From the IMG/VR virus record IMGVR_UViG_3300042691_030195, positions 1-61,174 of that record: DNA of 61,174 nt; one strand, written 5' to 3'. The notes under the pieces were generated by a model that saw only the letters and a list, made by a program, of their open reading frames with translations, was not told the origin of the DNA and did no database searches. The position numbers and the translations under genes are program-made. The DNA is from a virus. Shown piece after piece: positions 1 to 6,537 of this stretch (the first letter of the stretch is position 1; each line of letters opens with the position of its first letter).

Positions 1-1
1 A

Positions 2-187
2 TTGCTTAAAGTTGATGATGTAGCTACCAGTATGCGAGTAAATCGCCGTACTGTTCAAAGCTGGATAGACTCCGGGGAACTAATAGCAACTGATGTTCGT
101 CCGCATGGTGCTCAGCGTGCCATGTGGAGAATCGAACCAATCGAACTCATGAAATTCGTCTATCGCAGGAAATCGGAGCGATCTTAA
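2..187 (+). CDS. Helix-turn-helix DNA-binding protein, 5' end cut by window
   Basis: The 61 residues visible read from the first bases of the window, so the true start probably lies upstream. A MerR/excisionase-type helix-turn-helix is visible (VATSMRVNRRTVQSWIDSG), followed by a short wing and a basic tail ending RRKSERS. Such small proteins usually act as excisionases or transcription regulators in phages; which of these applies here cannot be told. It converges with the leftward early operon, and a strong hairpin separates the two stop codons. Confidence 0.6.
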   Translation: MLKVDDVATSMRVNRRTVQSWIDSGELIATDVRPHGAQRAMWRIEPIELMKFVYRRKSERS

Positions 188-189
188 TC

Positions 190-233
190 CATAAAACAAA
201 AAGCCGCTGACACATGCATTTAGTGTCAGCGGC
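190..233 (-). terminator. Intrinsic terminator of the leftward operon
   Basis: An 11-bp perfect stem (203-213 with 223-233, arm GCCGCTGACAC) is followed on the minus strand by TTTTTGTTTTA. It sits 7 bases beyond the stop codon of the acetyltransferase gene, so it should end the leftward transcript. There is no T-run on the plus side. Confidence 0.8.
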
Positions 234-239
234 ATGATG

Positions 240-665
240 CTAGTAAGCGTTTTCCTCTTGATGTGCGAAAAACTTGAAGACGTAAGCATCTTCGTTTGAG
301 TCTGGATAGAAAGCCTTCTCTATCTTTACAGCGCGAAACCCTAACGATCTAAAGAATAGCTGCGAGCTAAGGCTTGTCTCTCTGACGTTGCACACGACAT
401 TGCTTCTGCGCATCGAGTTAAGCTTAGAGATCAACTTCGCGACCATCTCCGAGCCGATCAGGTTACGGCGAAAATCTGGATGAACTGCAATGCTCAGCAA
501 CCGGATTTGCTTCGGAAGGAGTTCGTACAGCATAAAACCAACGACGTTTCCGTCGCTTTCTGCCACCCATCCGATGCAATCACGCTGACGCAGCAATTGG
601 ATAAATTCCCTCTCGCTCCAAGGGTATTCAAAACTAAGGTTCTCGATATTTATCACCGACTTCAT
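240..665 (-). CDS. GNAT family N-acetyltransferase, RimI-like
   Basis: A protein of about 141 residues with the GNAT acetyl-CoA loop (VHPDFRRNLIGSEMV) and the C-terminal LFFRSLGF element typical of RimI-like protein N-acetyltransferases. It should transfer an acetyl group from acetyl-CoA to an amine, possibly a protein N-terminus; the substrate is unknown. I chose the ATG at 665 because AGGA lies five bases before it. A longer frame opens at 701 and overlaps the end of csrA. It is the last gene of the leftward operon and is followed by a strong terminator. Phage-borne RimI-like enzymes are common, so family confidence is good and biological role is open. Confidence 0.75.
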   Translation of the reverse strand: MKSVINIENLSFEYPWSEREFIQLLRQRDCIGWVAESDGNVVGFMLYELLPKQIRLLSIAVHPDFRRNLIGSEMVAKLISKLNSMRRSNVVCNVRETSLSSQLFFRSLGFRAVKIEKAFYPDSNEDAYVFKFFAHQEENAY

Positions 666-684
666 GTCGTTCCTGATCATCCAC

Positions 685-870
685 CTACAATGCACCATCA
701 TTTTTTTTCATCTCCCTGATCTTCTCTTCAATTTCTCCTCGATTAACCGAAACATCGCGTGGCGCGTCGATGGCGATCCTCACCTTATCGTACCCAACTC
801 GAATCACCTTTACGGTGATATTTCCGTTGATAACGATGGTCTCGCCAACGTATCTTGAAAAGCACAGCAT
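685..870 (-). CDS. csrA: Carbon storage regulator CsrA/RsmA
   Basis: A 61-residue protein covering the entire CsrA fold. It starts MLCFSRYVGETIVI and continues through VKVIRVGYDKVRIAIDAPRDV and a SVNRGEIEEKI helix, matching the family length and its RNA-binding strand 1 and strand 5 residues. CsrA dimers bind GGA motifs in mRNA leaders and repress or stabilise transcripts. The start at 870 is preceded by GGAG eight bases upstream; the frame extends further upstream without an alternative signal. It overlaps the acetyltransferase frame downstream, implying coupling. A phage copy could retune host carbon and motility genes or control the phage's own early leaders. Confidence 0.92.
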   Translation of the reverse strand: MLCFSRYVGETIVINGNITVKVIRVGYDKVRIAIDAPRDVSVNRGEIEEKIREMKKNDGAL

Positions 871-894
871 TCCATTTTCTCCTTTGCTTAGATT

Positions 895-937
895 AAAAAT
901 CCACAAAAGCCGCTCGCGATTTCAGCCGCGAACGGCT
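895..937 (-). terminator. Probable intrinsic terminator between the 59-residue gene and csrA
   Basis: The hairpin AGCCG/CGGCT (933-937 with 908-912) is extended by CGCG/CGCG across a two-base internal loop and is followed on the minus strand by TTTTGTGGATTTTT. It may be a partial terminator tuning csrA level, because csrA has its own ribosome binding site just downstream. Confidence 0.6.
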
Positions 938-957
938 ATGAATCACAACTGAAAACG

Positions 958-1137
958 CTATTTCTTTATGTAAGCGTTTAGACCGATCACCACAGGTTGT
1001 CCGTTGACTACTGCGGTGGTGGCTTTGTTTCCACCGCTCGTAGCCACTATCAGCGTCTTCCCGCTGCTGCTTGGTCTGGGTGGGGTTTCAACTGGGATTC
1101 TAATCACCAGTTCGCCGTTTTCGATTGTAGCCTGCAT
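958..1137 (-). CDS. Small conserved phage-type protein (59 aa)
   Basis: A 59-residue frame, below usual length cut-offs, starting MQATIENGELVIRIPV with a good AAGGAG ribosome site seven bases upstream. The body is Ser/Thr/Gly-rich (SSSGKTLIVATSGGNK) and the end GQPVVIGLNAYIKK looks strand-rich. I recall similar short proteins in many phages and mobile elements but know no function. Its coding density, ribosome site and position between two leftward genes support it as real. It is followed by the hairpin at 895-937. Confidence 0.7.
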   Translation of the reverse strand: MQATIENGELVIRIPVETPPRPSSSGKTLIVATSGGNKATTAVVNGQPVVIGLNAYIKK

Positions 1138-1192
1138 ATCAAATCTCCTTGTGCCGACGATAAGGTTTTAATCCAACATCAACTTGCCGGCG

Positions 1193-1369
1193 TTAGTTGT
1201 TGTTAGAGTTTAGTTGCTTTCTTGATTTGTTGTTTACTCGAGTTTCCTTTTCCTCGAACTCAAAACTTATTGATGGCTCTCCGTCAACCCTTGTAATAAC
1301 GACCCTTGCTCGATGGTTTGCGCATCCGCAGCACAAAAGCAAAAAGAGCGATAGCAATGCGTTTTTCAT
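1193..1369 (-). CDS. Putative small lipoprotein (58 aa)
   Basis: A 58-residue frame starting MKNALLSLFLLLCCGCANHR: a lysine, a hydrophobic stretch of about ten residues and a cysteine cluster resembling a lipobox, followed by a charged, polar tail (VDGEPSISFEFEEKE). This suggests lipid-anchored export. AAGGA precedes the ATG. A phage outer-membrane lipoprotein could act in superinfection exclusion or as an o-spanin, but it lies in the early rather than the late block, so exclusion or an envelope effect is the likelier guess. The lipobox is not a clean match. Confidence 0.55.
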   Translation of the reverse strand: MKNALLSLFLLLCCGCANHRARVVITRVDGEPSISFEFEEKETRVNNKSRKQLNSNNN

Positions 1370-1384
1370 TATTGGTTTTCCTTG

Positions 1385-1597
1385 TCAGTAATCACGAGGA
1401 CCGAGGTTCAGCCAGCGATAGGTTCCGTTTGCCCACTGCCTACGGGTTCCATCCCGGTTCCTGCTCTCGATAGTCCTTGACTTCGTGGATCGGCATGTTT
1501 TGCACCTCGCGTCCAGTCCGTCTTTGTTTTTCTTTCGCTTTTGAAATTCAGACAGAGGTTTTTCTTCGTGGCAGTATTTGCAAGCTTTTGAAGGCAT
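1385..1597 (-). CDS. Two-CxxC zinc-ribbon/HNH-like small protein
   Basis: A 70-residue basic protein with two cysteine pairs (CKYC near residue 7 and CKTC near residue 32) spaced as in a zinc ribbon or the zinc-binding half of an HNH endonuclease. No clear HNH catalytic histidine pair is visible, so nuclease activity cannot be claimed. AAGGA lies upstream of the ATG. It lies immediately downstream of the sigma-factor gene in the same leftward transcript. Likely nucleic-acid binding. Confidence 0.6.
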   Translation of the reverse strand: MPSKACKYCHEEKPLSEFQKRKKNKDGLDARCKTCRSTKSRTIESRNRDGTRRQWANGTYRWLNLGPRDY

Positions 1598-1626
1598 TTC
1601 AGCTTCCTTGTATTGGTGTTTCGTTC

Positions 1627-2277
1627 CTAGAATCCTTTGCTCTCTCCCAGGATAAGCAAATCCCCAATGTCATCTAGTGGGATCCCGTAGTGAGACACAA
1701 GAGAGTGCTTGAGCTCCCTAATGAATTTACCCTCTATCTGCCTTGCTCGCTCCTTGGTGACACCAAAATGCCCACCTAGATCGTCTAGTGTATCGTCGTT
1801 CATTAGCCTCGACTCAATAAAACCGGATTCGTATCTTTCGATCCTTCTAATAGAGTCTTCATTTCGTCGCCTCCATTCGCTTATTCTTTCGCTACGTGAT
1901 GGTGCATCTTCGATCGAATCTCGCATCTCTTTCACGATTTTGCGTTTTGCATTGAGTACAACCATCATGCAATCTTCAACTAGCATCCTGGATTCAGTGT
2001 CATCGAAATAAGATTCTTCTCGAAAAGCTTTTTGTTTATCAATCTTCGCCACTTTCAAGTGTATCCTGTAAAGACGAATAGCGGACCATTTTGTGTTTTT
2101 GCAAACAATAGTTGCAAAGCTAGCCGACTTCCATCCGTTATCACTAACACGCAAAAGCGATAGCATCGTTTCCGATACAATGTCATCTGCACCTAATACG
2201 ATCGACATTTTCTTGAGATGATTCCAGGCATACCAATGACTTATTCGCTTGGCTTTCTTCCAGTCGATTTCATTCAT
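1627..2277 (-). CDS. RNA polymerase sigma-70-like factor
   Basis: About 216 residues. The N-terminal half has a region-2-like helix set (ADDIVSETMLSLLR, then FATIVCKNTKWSAIRL), and the C-terminal part is a clear region 4.2 helix-turn-helix (TLDDLGGHFGVTKERARQIE). It should bind core RNA polymerase and direct it to specific promoters, either late phage promoters or host ones. I place the start at the ATG (2277) that overlaps the TGA of the upstream gene as ATGA, a coupled arrangement; longer frames to 2373 run inside that gene. The middle region (residues about 90-150) is charged and lacks a recognisable region 3. Confidence 0.8.
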   Translation of the reverse strand: MNEIDWKKAKRISHWYAWNHLKKMSIVLGADDIVSETMLSLLRVSDNGWKSASFATIVCKNTKWSAIRLYRIHLKVAKIDKQKAFREESYFDDTESRMLVEDCMMVVLNAKRKIVKEMRDSIEDAPSRSERISEWRRRNEDSIRRIERYESGFIESRLMNDDTLDDLGGHFGVTKERARQIEGKFIRELKHSLVSHYGIPLDDIGDLLILGESKGF

Positions 2278-2504
2278 GATGCTTTGGATCTCTTTCGGCG
2301 AACATTGAATGTCACTGTGGAATCTCCAGGTCGCCCATTGATCAGCGAGCAAGACCATTCGGCAGGGACGCAATAAAGCCTCGCCTTATCGCGTGCTTCA
2401 CTGATGGCAGCGTCAGATAGGAGATCAAAAGCATCTTCTCCATCAAACATGTCACCAGGAACTGGTATTCTGTAGTAGTCGTACGAAAACCTTTTAGATG
2501 ACAT
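2274..2504 (-). CDS. Hypothetical early protein coupled to the sigma gene
   Basis: A 76-residue protein starting MSSKRFSYDYYRIPVPGDMF. The start at 2504 has AAGGGG six bases upstream, better than the longer frame to 2543. The visible features are an aromatic N-terminus, an acidic middle helix and a basic tail (RRKRSKAS). Its stop codon overlaps the sigma-factor start, so the two are probably translated together. No family recognised. Confidence 0.6.
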   Translation of the reverse strand: MSSKRFSYDYYRIPVPGDMFDGEDAFDLLSDAAISEARDKARLYCVPAEWSCSLINGRPGDSTVTFNVRRKRSKAS

Positions 2505-2943
2505 GAATAACCCCTTCTGATTTATATAAATCGCATTCACCAAAAGCTTTTGATGCTTCTGTTAGCTTTGTCCCGACGTCACCTAGCCCGCGATCCCAAA
2601 AGCCTGCCCCGTGTCCATTTCTGGTCAACCAGAAGTCATGCCCGCACTGCTCAGCGTCAAGACCCTTTAGTAAAAGCTTGTTCGATTCAATGAACGCCAA
2701 GCAATCATCCCGCATGGTCTTTATTGAAATTGAATCAATGTCGTCGATCGACGAGCGTGTCGGAGATCCGTCGTCGTCGATGCACGTCCACAGAGCGCAA
2801 GCTATATACCCCCGGAAGAATCCTTCCGTAGCTCCGTCTGGTCTTTCTGCACCAACCACTGCTCCACAATCTACGCACACCGACTCCCAATCTGAACTCG
2901 TCGCGCAACTTACGTTCTCGTGTTTACAGCCTCTCTGTGTCAT
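2494..2943 (-). CDS. Conserved phage protein with an N-terminal cysteine/histidine pair set
   Basis: About 149 residues. The N-terminus holds C-x-H and CVDC pairs resembling a zinc ribbon, and the C-terminus reads HDFWLTRNGHGAGFWDRG. That signature is one I recall from many unrelated phage hypothetical proteins. The start at 2943 follows AAGGAGG, whereas the longer frame to 2994 has no such signal. Function unknown; the invariant-looking GHGAGFWDRG stretch suggests a conserved binding site. It overlaps the next leftward gene slightly. Confidence 0.65.
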   Translation of the reverse strand: MTQRGCKHENVSCATSSDWESVCVDCGAVVGAERPDGATEGFFRGYIACALWTCIDDDGSPTRSSIDDIDSISIKTMRDDCLAFIESNKLLLKGLDAEQCGHDFWLTRNGHGAGFWDRGLGDVGTKLTEASKAFGECDLYKSEGVIHVI

Positions 2944-2975
2944 CTTGTTTCCTCCTTTGTGTTGATTGTTTTCGA

Positions 2976-3290
2976 TCAGGCGTACCATGAGCATCTAACA
3001 GGATCGCCATCCCATAAAAATGCTGTCGCGAATGACCAAACTCGAACCGATCCGGAACTCCTGACCCTTCGAACTAGGATCTCGTTGGAGTGGTAATTGT
3101 TCTTGCACGGAACCGAAACTCCAGACATAAATCCATTTTCGCTGATCGATGCTTTCAATTCACGGATGCTTACTGTCGACCTTGTTACTTTAACGACTTC
3201 AAAAAAGCTGACGTTTGTCTGGTCGTATCCCCATGTCGAATACAAGATATCGCCTAACTTGATGGAATGGGTGTTGATCGATGCGGTCAT
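2976..3290 (-). CDS. Conserved phage hypothetical (GDILYSTWGYDQTN family)
   Basis: A 104-residue beta-rich protein with the stretch GDILYSTWGYDQTNVSFFEV, then short strands (VKVTRSTVSIREL) suggesting a small barrel. I recall this signature from small phage proteins without known role. GGAGA lies nine bases before the ATG. It is the first gene after the terminator at 3326, so it may be read from readthrough or from an unseen promoter. Confidence 0.6.
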   Translation of the reverse strand: MTASINTHSIKLGDILYSTWGYDQTNVSFFEVVKVTRSTVSIRELKASISENGFMSGVSVPCKNNYHSNEILVRRVRSSGSVRVWSFATAFLWDGDPVRCSWYA

Positions 3291-3325
3291 TGTTTATCTC
3301 CGTTGGTGGTGTTGTTTTTCAGGTT

Positions 3326-3351
3326 TATAAAAAGCCGAATATCGCATCGGC
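3326..3351 (-). terminator. Intrinsic terminator downstream of the radC-like gene
   Basis: GCCGA/TCGGC stem (334-338 with 347-351 in the 3300s) followed on the minus strand by TTTTTATAAA. It lies after the pseudoknot that follows the RadC-like stop codon, dividing the leftward operon into two units. Confidence 0.7.
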
Positions 3352-3359
3352 AAACCGCG

Positions 3360-3403
3360 CCAGCACTTGTGAGACTTGCCGCTAGTGTGCTGGAGACTAG
3401 CGG
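3360..3403 (-). ncRNA. H-type pseudoknot after the radC-like gene
   Basis: On the minus strand an 8-bp helix (CCGCTAGT 3403-3396 with ACTAGCGG 3386-3379) interleaves with a 7-bp helix (CCAGCAC 3393-3387 with GTGCTGG 3366-3360). All pairs are Watson-Crick and the order is a-b-a'-b', a classical pseudoknot. It starts 10 bases after the stop codon and precedes the terminator, so it would form the 3' end of the mRNA. Confidence 0.65.
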
Positions 3404-3413
3404 GAGATACTGC

Positions 3414-3863
3414 CTACATGCATCCTTCGCTAGCCATCGATACTACGCGATCGCCGACAACAAGATGGTCAAGAACGTTGATGCCTATGATTCTTCCAGC
3501 CTCTCGTATTCGTTCTGTAGTAGCTATGTCTTGTGGGCTCGGCGTTGGATCACCAGAAGGATGATTGTGAGCCAAAATAACAGAATGAGCGCAATCAGCG
3601 ATCGCTGCGCGAAAGACTTCCCGAGGGTGAACAATGCTTGCATCAAGCGTTCCTCGGCTTACGCGAACAATTCGAATTGGACGAAACCTGACGTCTAGAG
3701 TGATGACCAAGAACTCCTCTTGGTTCAGCTTGTCCGAAAAGTATGGACGCAGAAATCTATCGCCAAAACTTCGCGATTCCTCCGTGTTGTTTAGTAGCAC
3801 TGTGCGGTAGTGCTCTGGTGTTTCACCAACCTTCGCCCATCGTGTTTCAAAAACGGTTTTCAC
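3414..3863 (-). CDS. RadC-like JAMM/MPN domain protein
   Basis: About 149 residues, shorter than full RadC because the N-terminal helix-hairpin-helix part is missing. The JAMM zinc signature is complete: HNHPSGDPTPSPQD gives H-x-H, the distal S-x2-D, and an upstream glutamate in HPREVF. Family members act in DNA repair or plasmid and phage anti-restriction, with a predicted metalloprotease or nuclease-like site whose substrate is unsettled. I chose the GTG at 3863 (AGGAGA seven bases upstream); the longer ATG frame to 3908 runs through a leader hairpin. It ends at a pseudoknot and terminator. Confidence 0.8.
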   Translation of the reverse strand: MKTVFETRWAKVGETPEHYRTVLLNNTEESRSFGDRFLRPYFSDKLNQEEFLVITLDVRFRPIRIVRVSRGTLDASIVHPREVFRAAIADCAHSVILAHNHPSGDPTPSPQDIATTERIREAGRIIGINVLDHLVVGDRVVSMASEGCM

Positions 3864-3884
3864 AAAAGTTCTCCTGTAAGCTTT

Positions 3885-3902
3885 GCAGGGTCTCACGCCT
3901 GC
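3885..3902 (-). promoter_or_regulatory. Leader hairpin with CGTGAGAC loop upstream of the radC-like gene
   Basis: On the minus strand GCAGG-CGTGAGAC-CCTGC forms a 5-bp hairpin presenting an eight-base loop about 15 bases before the AGGAGA ribosome site. The same hairpin recurs at 4526-4543, and the octamer recurs at 5489, 6498 and 7006 in the same operon. Confidence 0.55.
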
Positions 3903-3929
3903 GATCATCCTCAGACACTATGTCATCGA

Positions 3930-3973
3930 GGGGACGCGCCCGAAGGCGCCGCACTCGGCCTAACCCCACCGAG
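3930..3973 (-). ncRNA. Recurrent early-operon pseudoknot, copy 1
   Basis: Minus-strand order: CTCGG (3973-3969), GGGG (3967-3964), CCGAG (3958-3954), a GC-rich tetraloop hairpin, then CCCC (3933-3930). CTCGG pairs with CCGAG, and the GGGG inside its loop pairs with the final CCCC, an H-type pseudoknot. It begins 12 bases after the stop codon of the acidic protein gene and lies in the radC leader. Confidence 0.65.
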
Positions 3974-3985
3974 CCTCCAATCGAT

Positions 3986-4504
3986 CTAACGTTCGTCAAG
4001 ATCATTGTTTAATGGATGCGGACTATACCTATCATCATCTTCTTGCTCACACTGTCGCAACATTTGATCGTAGTCGAGCCCGAAGCGTTGGCACTGCTCT
4101 TTGGCCTGCGTGCGGTTTCCGTTGACGATCGACTCTAGAACGATGTTTTCGTGCTTGTATTGCTCGGCATGCTGATCGTCGCCCACTTCAAGGTTGTTGT
4201 TGGCAATATCAATTCGCATAGACTCGACGTCGTATTCGTCTTCGTCGAATTGCTCCAACCACTGTTCCCGTTCGCAGTCGATGCAAGTTCCCTCGAACGT
4301 GTTGCTTTTGCCGCAGTCTATGCAGACTTCTTCGTCTTCGTCATTGTCAAAACGCGGGGAAAGTTCATTGCAATCAAGCATGTCCCGAACCTCATCGGAA
4401 CTCATGTACTTGAGGCAACAAAGTAAAAGATGATCGGCGGCAACGATCTGGTTTTCGACCAATTCCAAAGCAAATTCGCGAGGATCGCTGTCAAAAGATG
4501 CCAT
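3986..4504 (-). CDS. Acidic conserved phage protein with paired CxxC motifs
   Basis: A 172-residue, very acidic protein. It starts MASFDSDPREFALELVENQ, has an early MSSDEVRDMLDCNELSPRF segment that I recall from T4-like and marine phage hypotheticals, then a CIDC...CIDC zinc-ribbon pair near residues 61-78, and an acidic tail. No function known; the zinc pair and acidity suggest a protein- or polymerase-binding role. The start is well defined by TAGGAG seven bases upstream. It has its own consensus promoter about 90 bases upstream. Confidence 0.65.
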   Translation of the reverse strand: MASFDSDPREFALELVENQIVAADHLLLCCLKYMSSDEVRDMLDCNELSPRFDNDEDEEVCIDCGKSNTFEGTCIDCEREQWLEQFDEDEYDVESMRIDIANNNLEVGDDQHAEQYKHENIVLESIVNGNRTQAKEQCQRFGLDYDQMLRQCEQEDDDRYSPHPLNNDLDER

Positions 4505-4525
4505 TTGTGTGTTCTCCTAAGCTTT

Positions 4526-4543
4526 GCAGGGTCTCACGCCTGC
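4526..4543 (-). promoter_or_regulatory. Leader hairpin with CGTGAGAC loop
   Basis: Identical stem and loop to the hairpin at 3885-3902 (GCAGG, CGTGAGAC, CCTGC), again just upstream of AAGCTTAGGAGA and the start codon. The repetition in two leaders suggests a shared regulator or RNA-processing signal. Confidence 0.55.
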
Positions 4544-4591
4544 GGAATGTAAATCTTGTGGTGGTGGATAACTCTTCCACCCCGGCATACC

Positions 4592-4619
4592 ATTGTATCG
4601 TCACGCCAAAGGGTGTCAA
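4592..4619 (-). promoter_or_regulatory. Consensus sigma-70-type promoter, leftward
   Basis: On the minus strand TTGACA (4619-4614), 16 bases, TACAAT (4597-4592). It would start transcription near 4585 and drive the acidic protein and radC-like genes. Confidence 0.75.
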
Positions 4620-4658
4620 ATAGGGTTTACCGGAAACTAAATGAATTTTTTTGGTTTT

Positions 4659-5468
4659 TTAGCGACTGAGTGTTCGCGACAGTCTTTCCAGATACGTTTT
4701 AGCGATCGGGTCGTTAAGTCCAAGCAGATAATCGATGCGATAGCCAAGATCTGGGTCAAGGTTGTTACGCTCGCAGAACGCCAGCACGCCGGCCTCGCAC
4801 GCTCCAGCTTTGACGCGATCTCGCAATCCTACGAATCGATCCAGTCGCCTAATTTGTCCGTCGTGGCTTATCGCCTTTCCGTTCTCGAGTAGTTGGCACT
4901 CTTCGAGAGTCTTGCCGTGCGAGTTTCCAATGTTGAAACCGTGTACCCAGCATACTGCGTACGTATTTTTCGATCCTCGAGATTGCAACCAAGAGGCGCG
5001 ATTTCCTGGTCGGCGCACAGTCCAGACGCCTTCGATGCGTTCAATTGCCCGAAGACTGGCCAAGTCAATCGTCACGGTTATCCTGCCGTGAGTAGCCCGA
5101 AATCTAGACGTTCTCGCATACTCTCGCGTGTTATCAACTGACAGGAACACGTCGCTGCCGATTTTGATTTCCTTGATCTCTCCCATGCTGTAGCCAGTGG
5201 AAAAGCTTCGCAAGATCTGTCGTCCTTTTTCGGTCAATTGATCGAATGCGCGAACGCTTAGCCCCCACTTAGCCTTAATCCTTTCAGCGCGTTGCTTCGC
5301 AATCAGCGATAGAAATCCCTGCGCGGTGGTTGGTTTATCGATTTCTACATTGCAGTGCCTTGCTGCACTCGAAAGTAGGGAGGACACGTATTTTCCTTTG
5401 AATCCGAGCTCGCTAGCAAGTTCTCTTTCCGCCTTAGAATTAATGGTCTTATTCGTCTTCGTTTTCAT
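4659..5468 (-). CDS. Hypothetical protein, 269 aa
   Basis: Starts MKTKTNKTINSKAERELASE. The N-terminal half is helical and basic and might be DNA-binding (ERELASELGFKGKYVSSLLS); the middle has strands with WTVRRPGNRASW, then a cysteine/histidine stretch around CWVHGFNIGN. No catalytic motif recognised. GGAGA precedes the ATG, and a leader with the CGTGAGAC octamer lies just upstream. It is the largest gene of the leftward block and could be an early takeover or replication-related protein, but that is only position-based inference. Confidence 0.6.
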   Translation of the reverse strand: MKTKTNKTINSKAERELASELGFKGKYVSSLLSSAARHCNVEIDKPTTAQGFLSLIAKQRAERIKAKWGLSVRAFDQLTEKGRQILRSFSTGYSMGEIKEIKIGSDVFLSVDNTREYARTSRFRATHGRITVTIDLASLRAIERIEGVWTVRRPGNRASWLQSRGSKNTYAVCWVHGFNIGNSHGKTLEECQLLENGKAISHDGQIRRLDRFVGLRDRVKAGACEAGVLAFCERNNLDPDLGYRIDYLLGLNDPIAKTYLERLSRTLSR

Positions 5469-5484
5469 AACAGTTCTCCAAAAT

Positions 5485-5500
5485 CAACGTCTCACGGTTG
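5485..5500 (-). promoter_or_regulatory. Leader element containing CGTGAGAC
   Basis: The octamer CGTGAGAC (5496-5489 on the minus strand) is flanked by a short AAC/GTT closing stem, directly upstream of the ribosome site of the 269-residue gene. A weaker version of the hairpins at 3885 and 4526. Confidence 0.4.
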
Positions 5501-5520
5501 GTGGTGACACATCGCCACCA

Positions 5521-5565
5521 GGGGACGCGCCCGAAGGCGCCGCACTAGCCCTAACCCCTGCTAGT
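5521..5565 (-). ncRNA. Recurrent early-operon pseudoknot, copy 2
   Basis: Minus strand: ACTAGC (5565-5560), GGGG (5558-5555), GCTAGT (5549-5544), a GCGCC-TTCG-GGCGC hairpin, CCCC (5524-5521). Helix 1 differs in sequence from copies 1, 3 and 4 yet still pairs, which is compensatory change. Here the element overlaps the last codons of the upstream gene, and its stop codon TAG lies in the GGGGTTAGG loop. Confidence 0.65.
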
Positions 5566-6033
5566 AGTTTTTTTCTTGCGTGGTTTGCCAGCCTTCGTCA
5601 GCGTGGCTTGATACTCCATGGCTAACACAAGTCGCTCTGCCAGTACCGATTCGCTCGCGAGTTTTTTGATTGCCGAACCGATGAAGTTGCTCGAATGCAG
5701 CAACCCTCTCGTTGTGTTGACCGTCAGAACGATAACAGGCAACTCGTATGGAACGCCGTTAGAGGATCCACGTTGAACGCTTTCCTCAACCTTCAATACC
5801 CTTGTCTTCGAGTAGCCAGTAAGTTTGACCCAGTCACCAACTTTGATCGTTTCGATCGGCACCTCGAACATAGCCAAGTAGTACCGATGAGCTTCGGCTC
5901 CCCGCTTAGTGAACAGCCTTTTACGTCCAGAGCACTTAAAGCACCTTGTGCCGTACATTGTGCAGTAGGAATACTGGCCTGATCCACCGCAGCGTCCACA
6001 TGTCTCAACTTCAAAACCGTTTGCGTCGTACAT
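5551..6033 (-). CDS. Phage protein with DnaJ-type zinc-finger half
   Basis: A 160-residue protein starting MYDANGFEVETCGRCGGSGQ. CxxCxGxG followed by a second C-x2-C (CFKCSGRKR) makes one zinc site like that of DnaJ, and the rest has a small beta domain (IKVGDWVKLTGYSKTRVLKV). I recall similar zinc-finger proteins in many large phages with no assigned role; binding of unfolded protein or nucleic acid is possible. The C-terminus KPRKKKTTSRG is basic and overlaps the pseudoknot at 5521. Confidence 0.65.
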   Translation of the reverse strand: MYDANGFEVETCGRCGGSGQYSYCTMYGTRCFKCSGRKRLFTKRGAEAHRYYLAMFEVPIETIKVGDWVKLTGYSKTRVLKVEESVQRGSSNGVPYELPVIVLTVNTTRGLLHSSNFIGSAIKKLASESVLAERLVLAMEYQATLTKAGKPRKKKTTSRG

Positions 6034-6057
6034 CTCTCGTCTCCTGTGTGTTGTGTG

Positions 6058-6441
6058 TTAGCTGTAACTTCCGCGTTCAACGATGTCGCCCCAGGTGCCA
6101 ACGCGGAAGCGTCCGTTGACATAGAGAACAGTGAGATCGCAAGAGTCGCCGGTGTTTAGGTAGGTGATTGCTGGCGATCGCTGGTTGGTTCCTCGAGCGA
6201 TGTATTCGACCCCGAAAGTTCCGAGGTCCGGGAACAGTTGTTCGATCACTAGAAGCGTGTCGCGGACGAGGAAGCTCTCGTGACAGTGGCGATACTCGCC
6301 TGTTTCAGCCAGCTTGGTCTTCACTGCGTTTGACACACGGCGAGCTCTTGTAATGTACTCTCCGCGGCTCTCACCAGATCGCTGAAATCGCTTGCGGCCC
6401 TTCGCAGCAAGTTCGAGCGAAGATTGAAAATTCGTCAGCAT
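6058..6441 (-). CDS. Conserved early hypothetical, 127 aa
   Basis: Starts MLTNFQSSLELAAKGRKRFQRSG. A basic N-terminal helix with a GESRGEYITRARRV segment is followed by a cysteine-containing core and strands (AITYLNTGDSCDLTVLYVNG). No known domain recognised. GGAGA precedes the start codon, and its leader carries pseudoknot copy 3. Part of the leftward transcript from 8161. Confidence 0.6.
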   Translation of the reverse strand: MLTNFQSSLELAAKGRKRFQRSGESRGEYITRARRVSNAVKTKLAETGEYRHCHESFLVRDTLLVIEQLFPDLGTFGVEYIARGTNQRSPAITYLNTGDSCDLTVLYVNGRFRVGTWGDIVERGSYS

Positions 6442-6487
6442 GAAAGTGTCTCCTGTTGTCGGTGTTTTGTTAGCACATTGCTAGCTT

Positions 6488-6535
6488 GGGGACGCATGTC
6501 TCACGACATGCCGCACTAGGCCTAACCCCACCTAG
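6488..6535 (-). ncRNA. Recurrent early-operon pseudoknot, copy 3
   Basis: Minus strand: CTAGG (6535-6531), GGGG (6529-6526), CCTAG (6520-6516), the hairpin GCATGTC-GTGA-GACATGC, CCCC (6491-6488). Both helix 1 and the hairpin differ from copy 4 by paired changes. It starts two bases after the stop codon of the upstream gene. Confidence 0.7.
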
Positions 6536-6537
6536 TA

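Noticed and set aside
3864-3908. Longer N-terminus for the RadC-like protein
   Set aside because: The extension would encode the leader hairpin that is conserved in another leader at 4526, and the GTG at 3863 has a better ribosome site.
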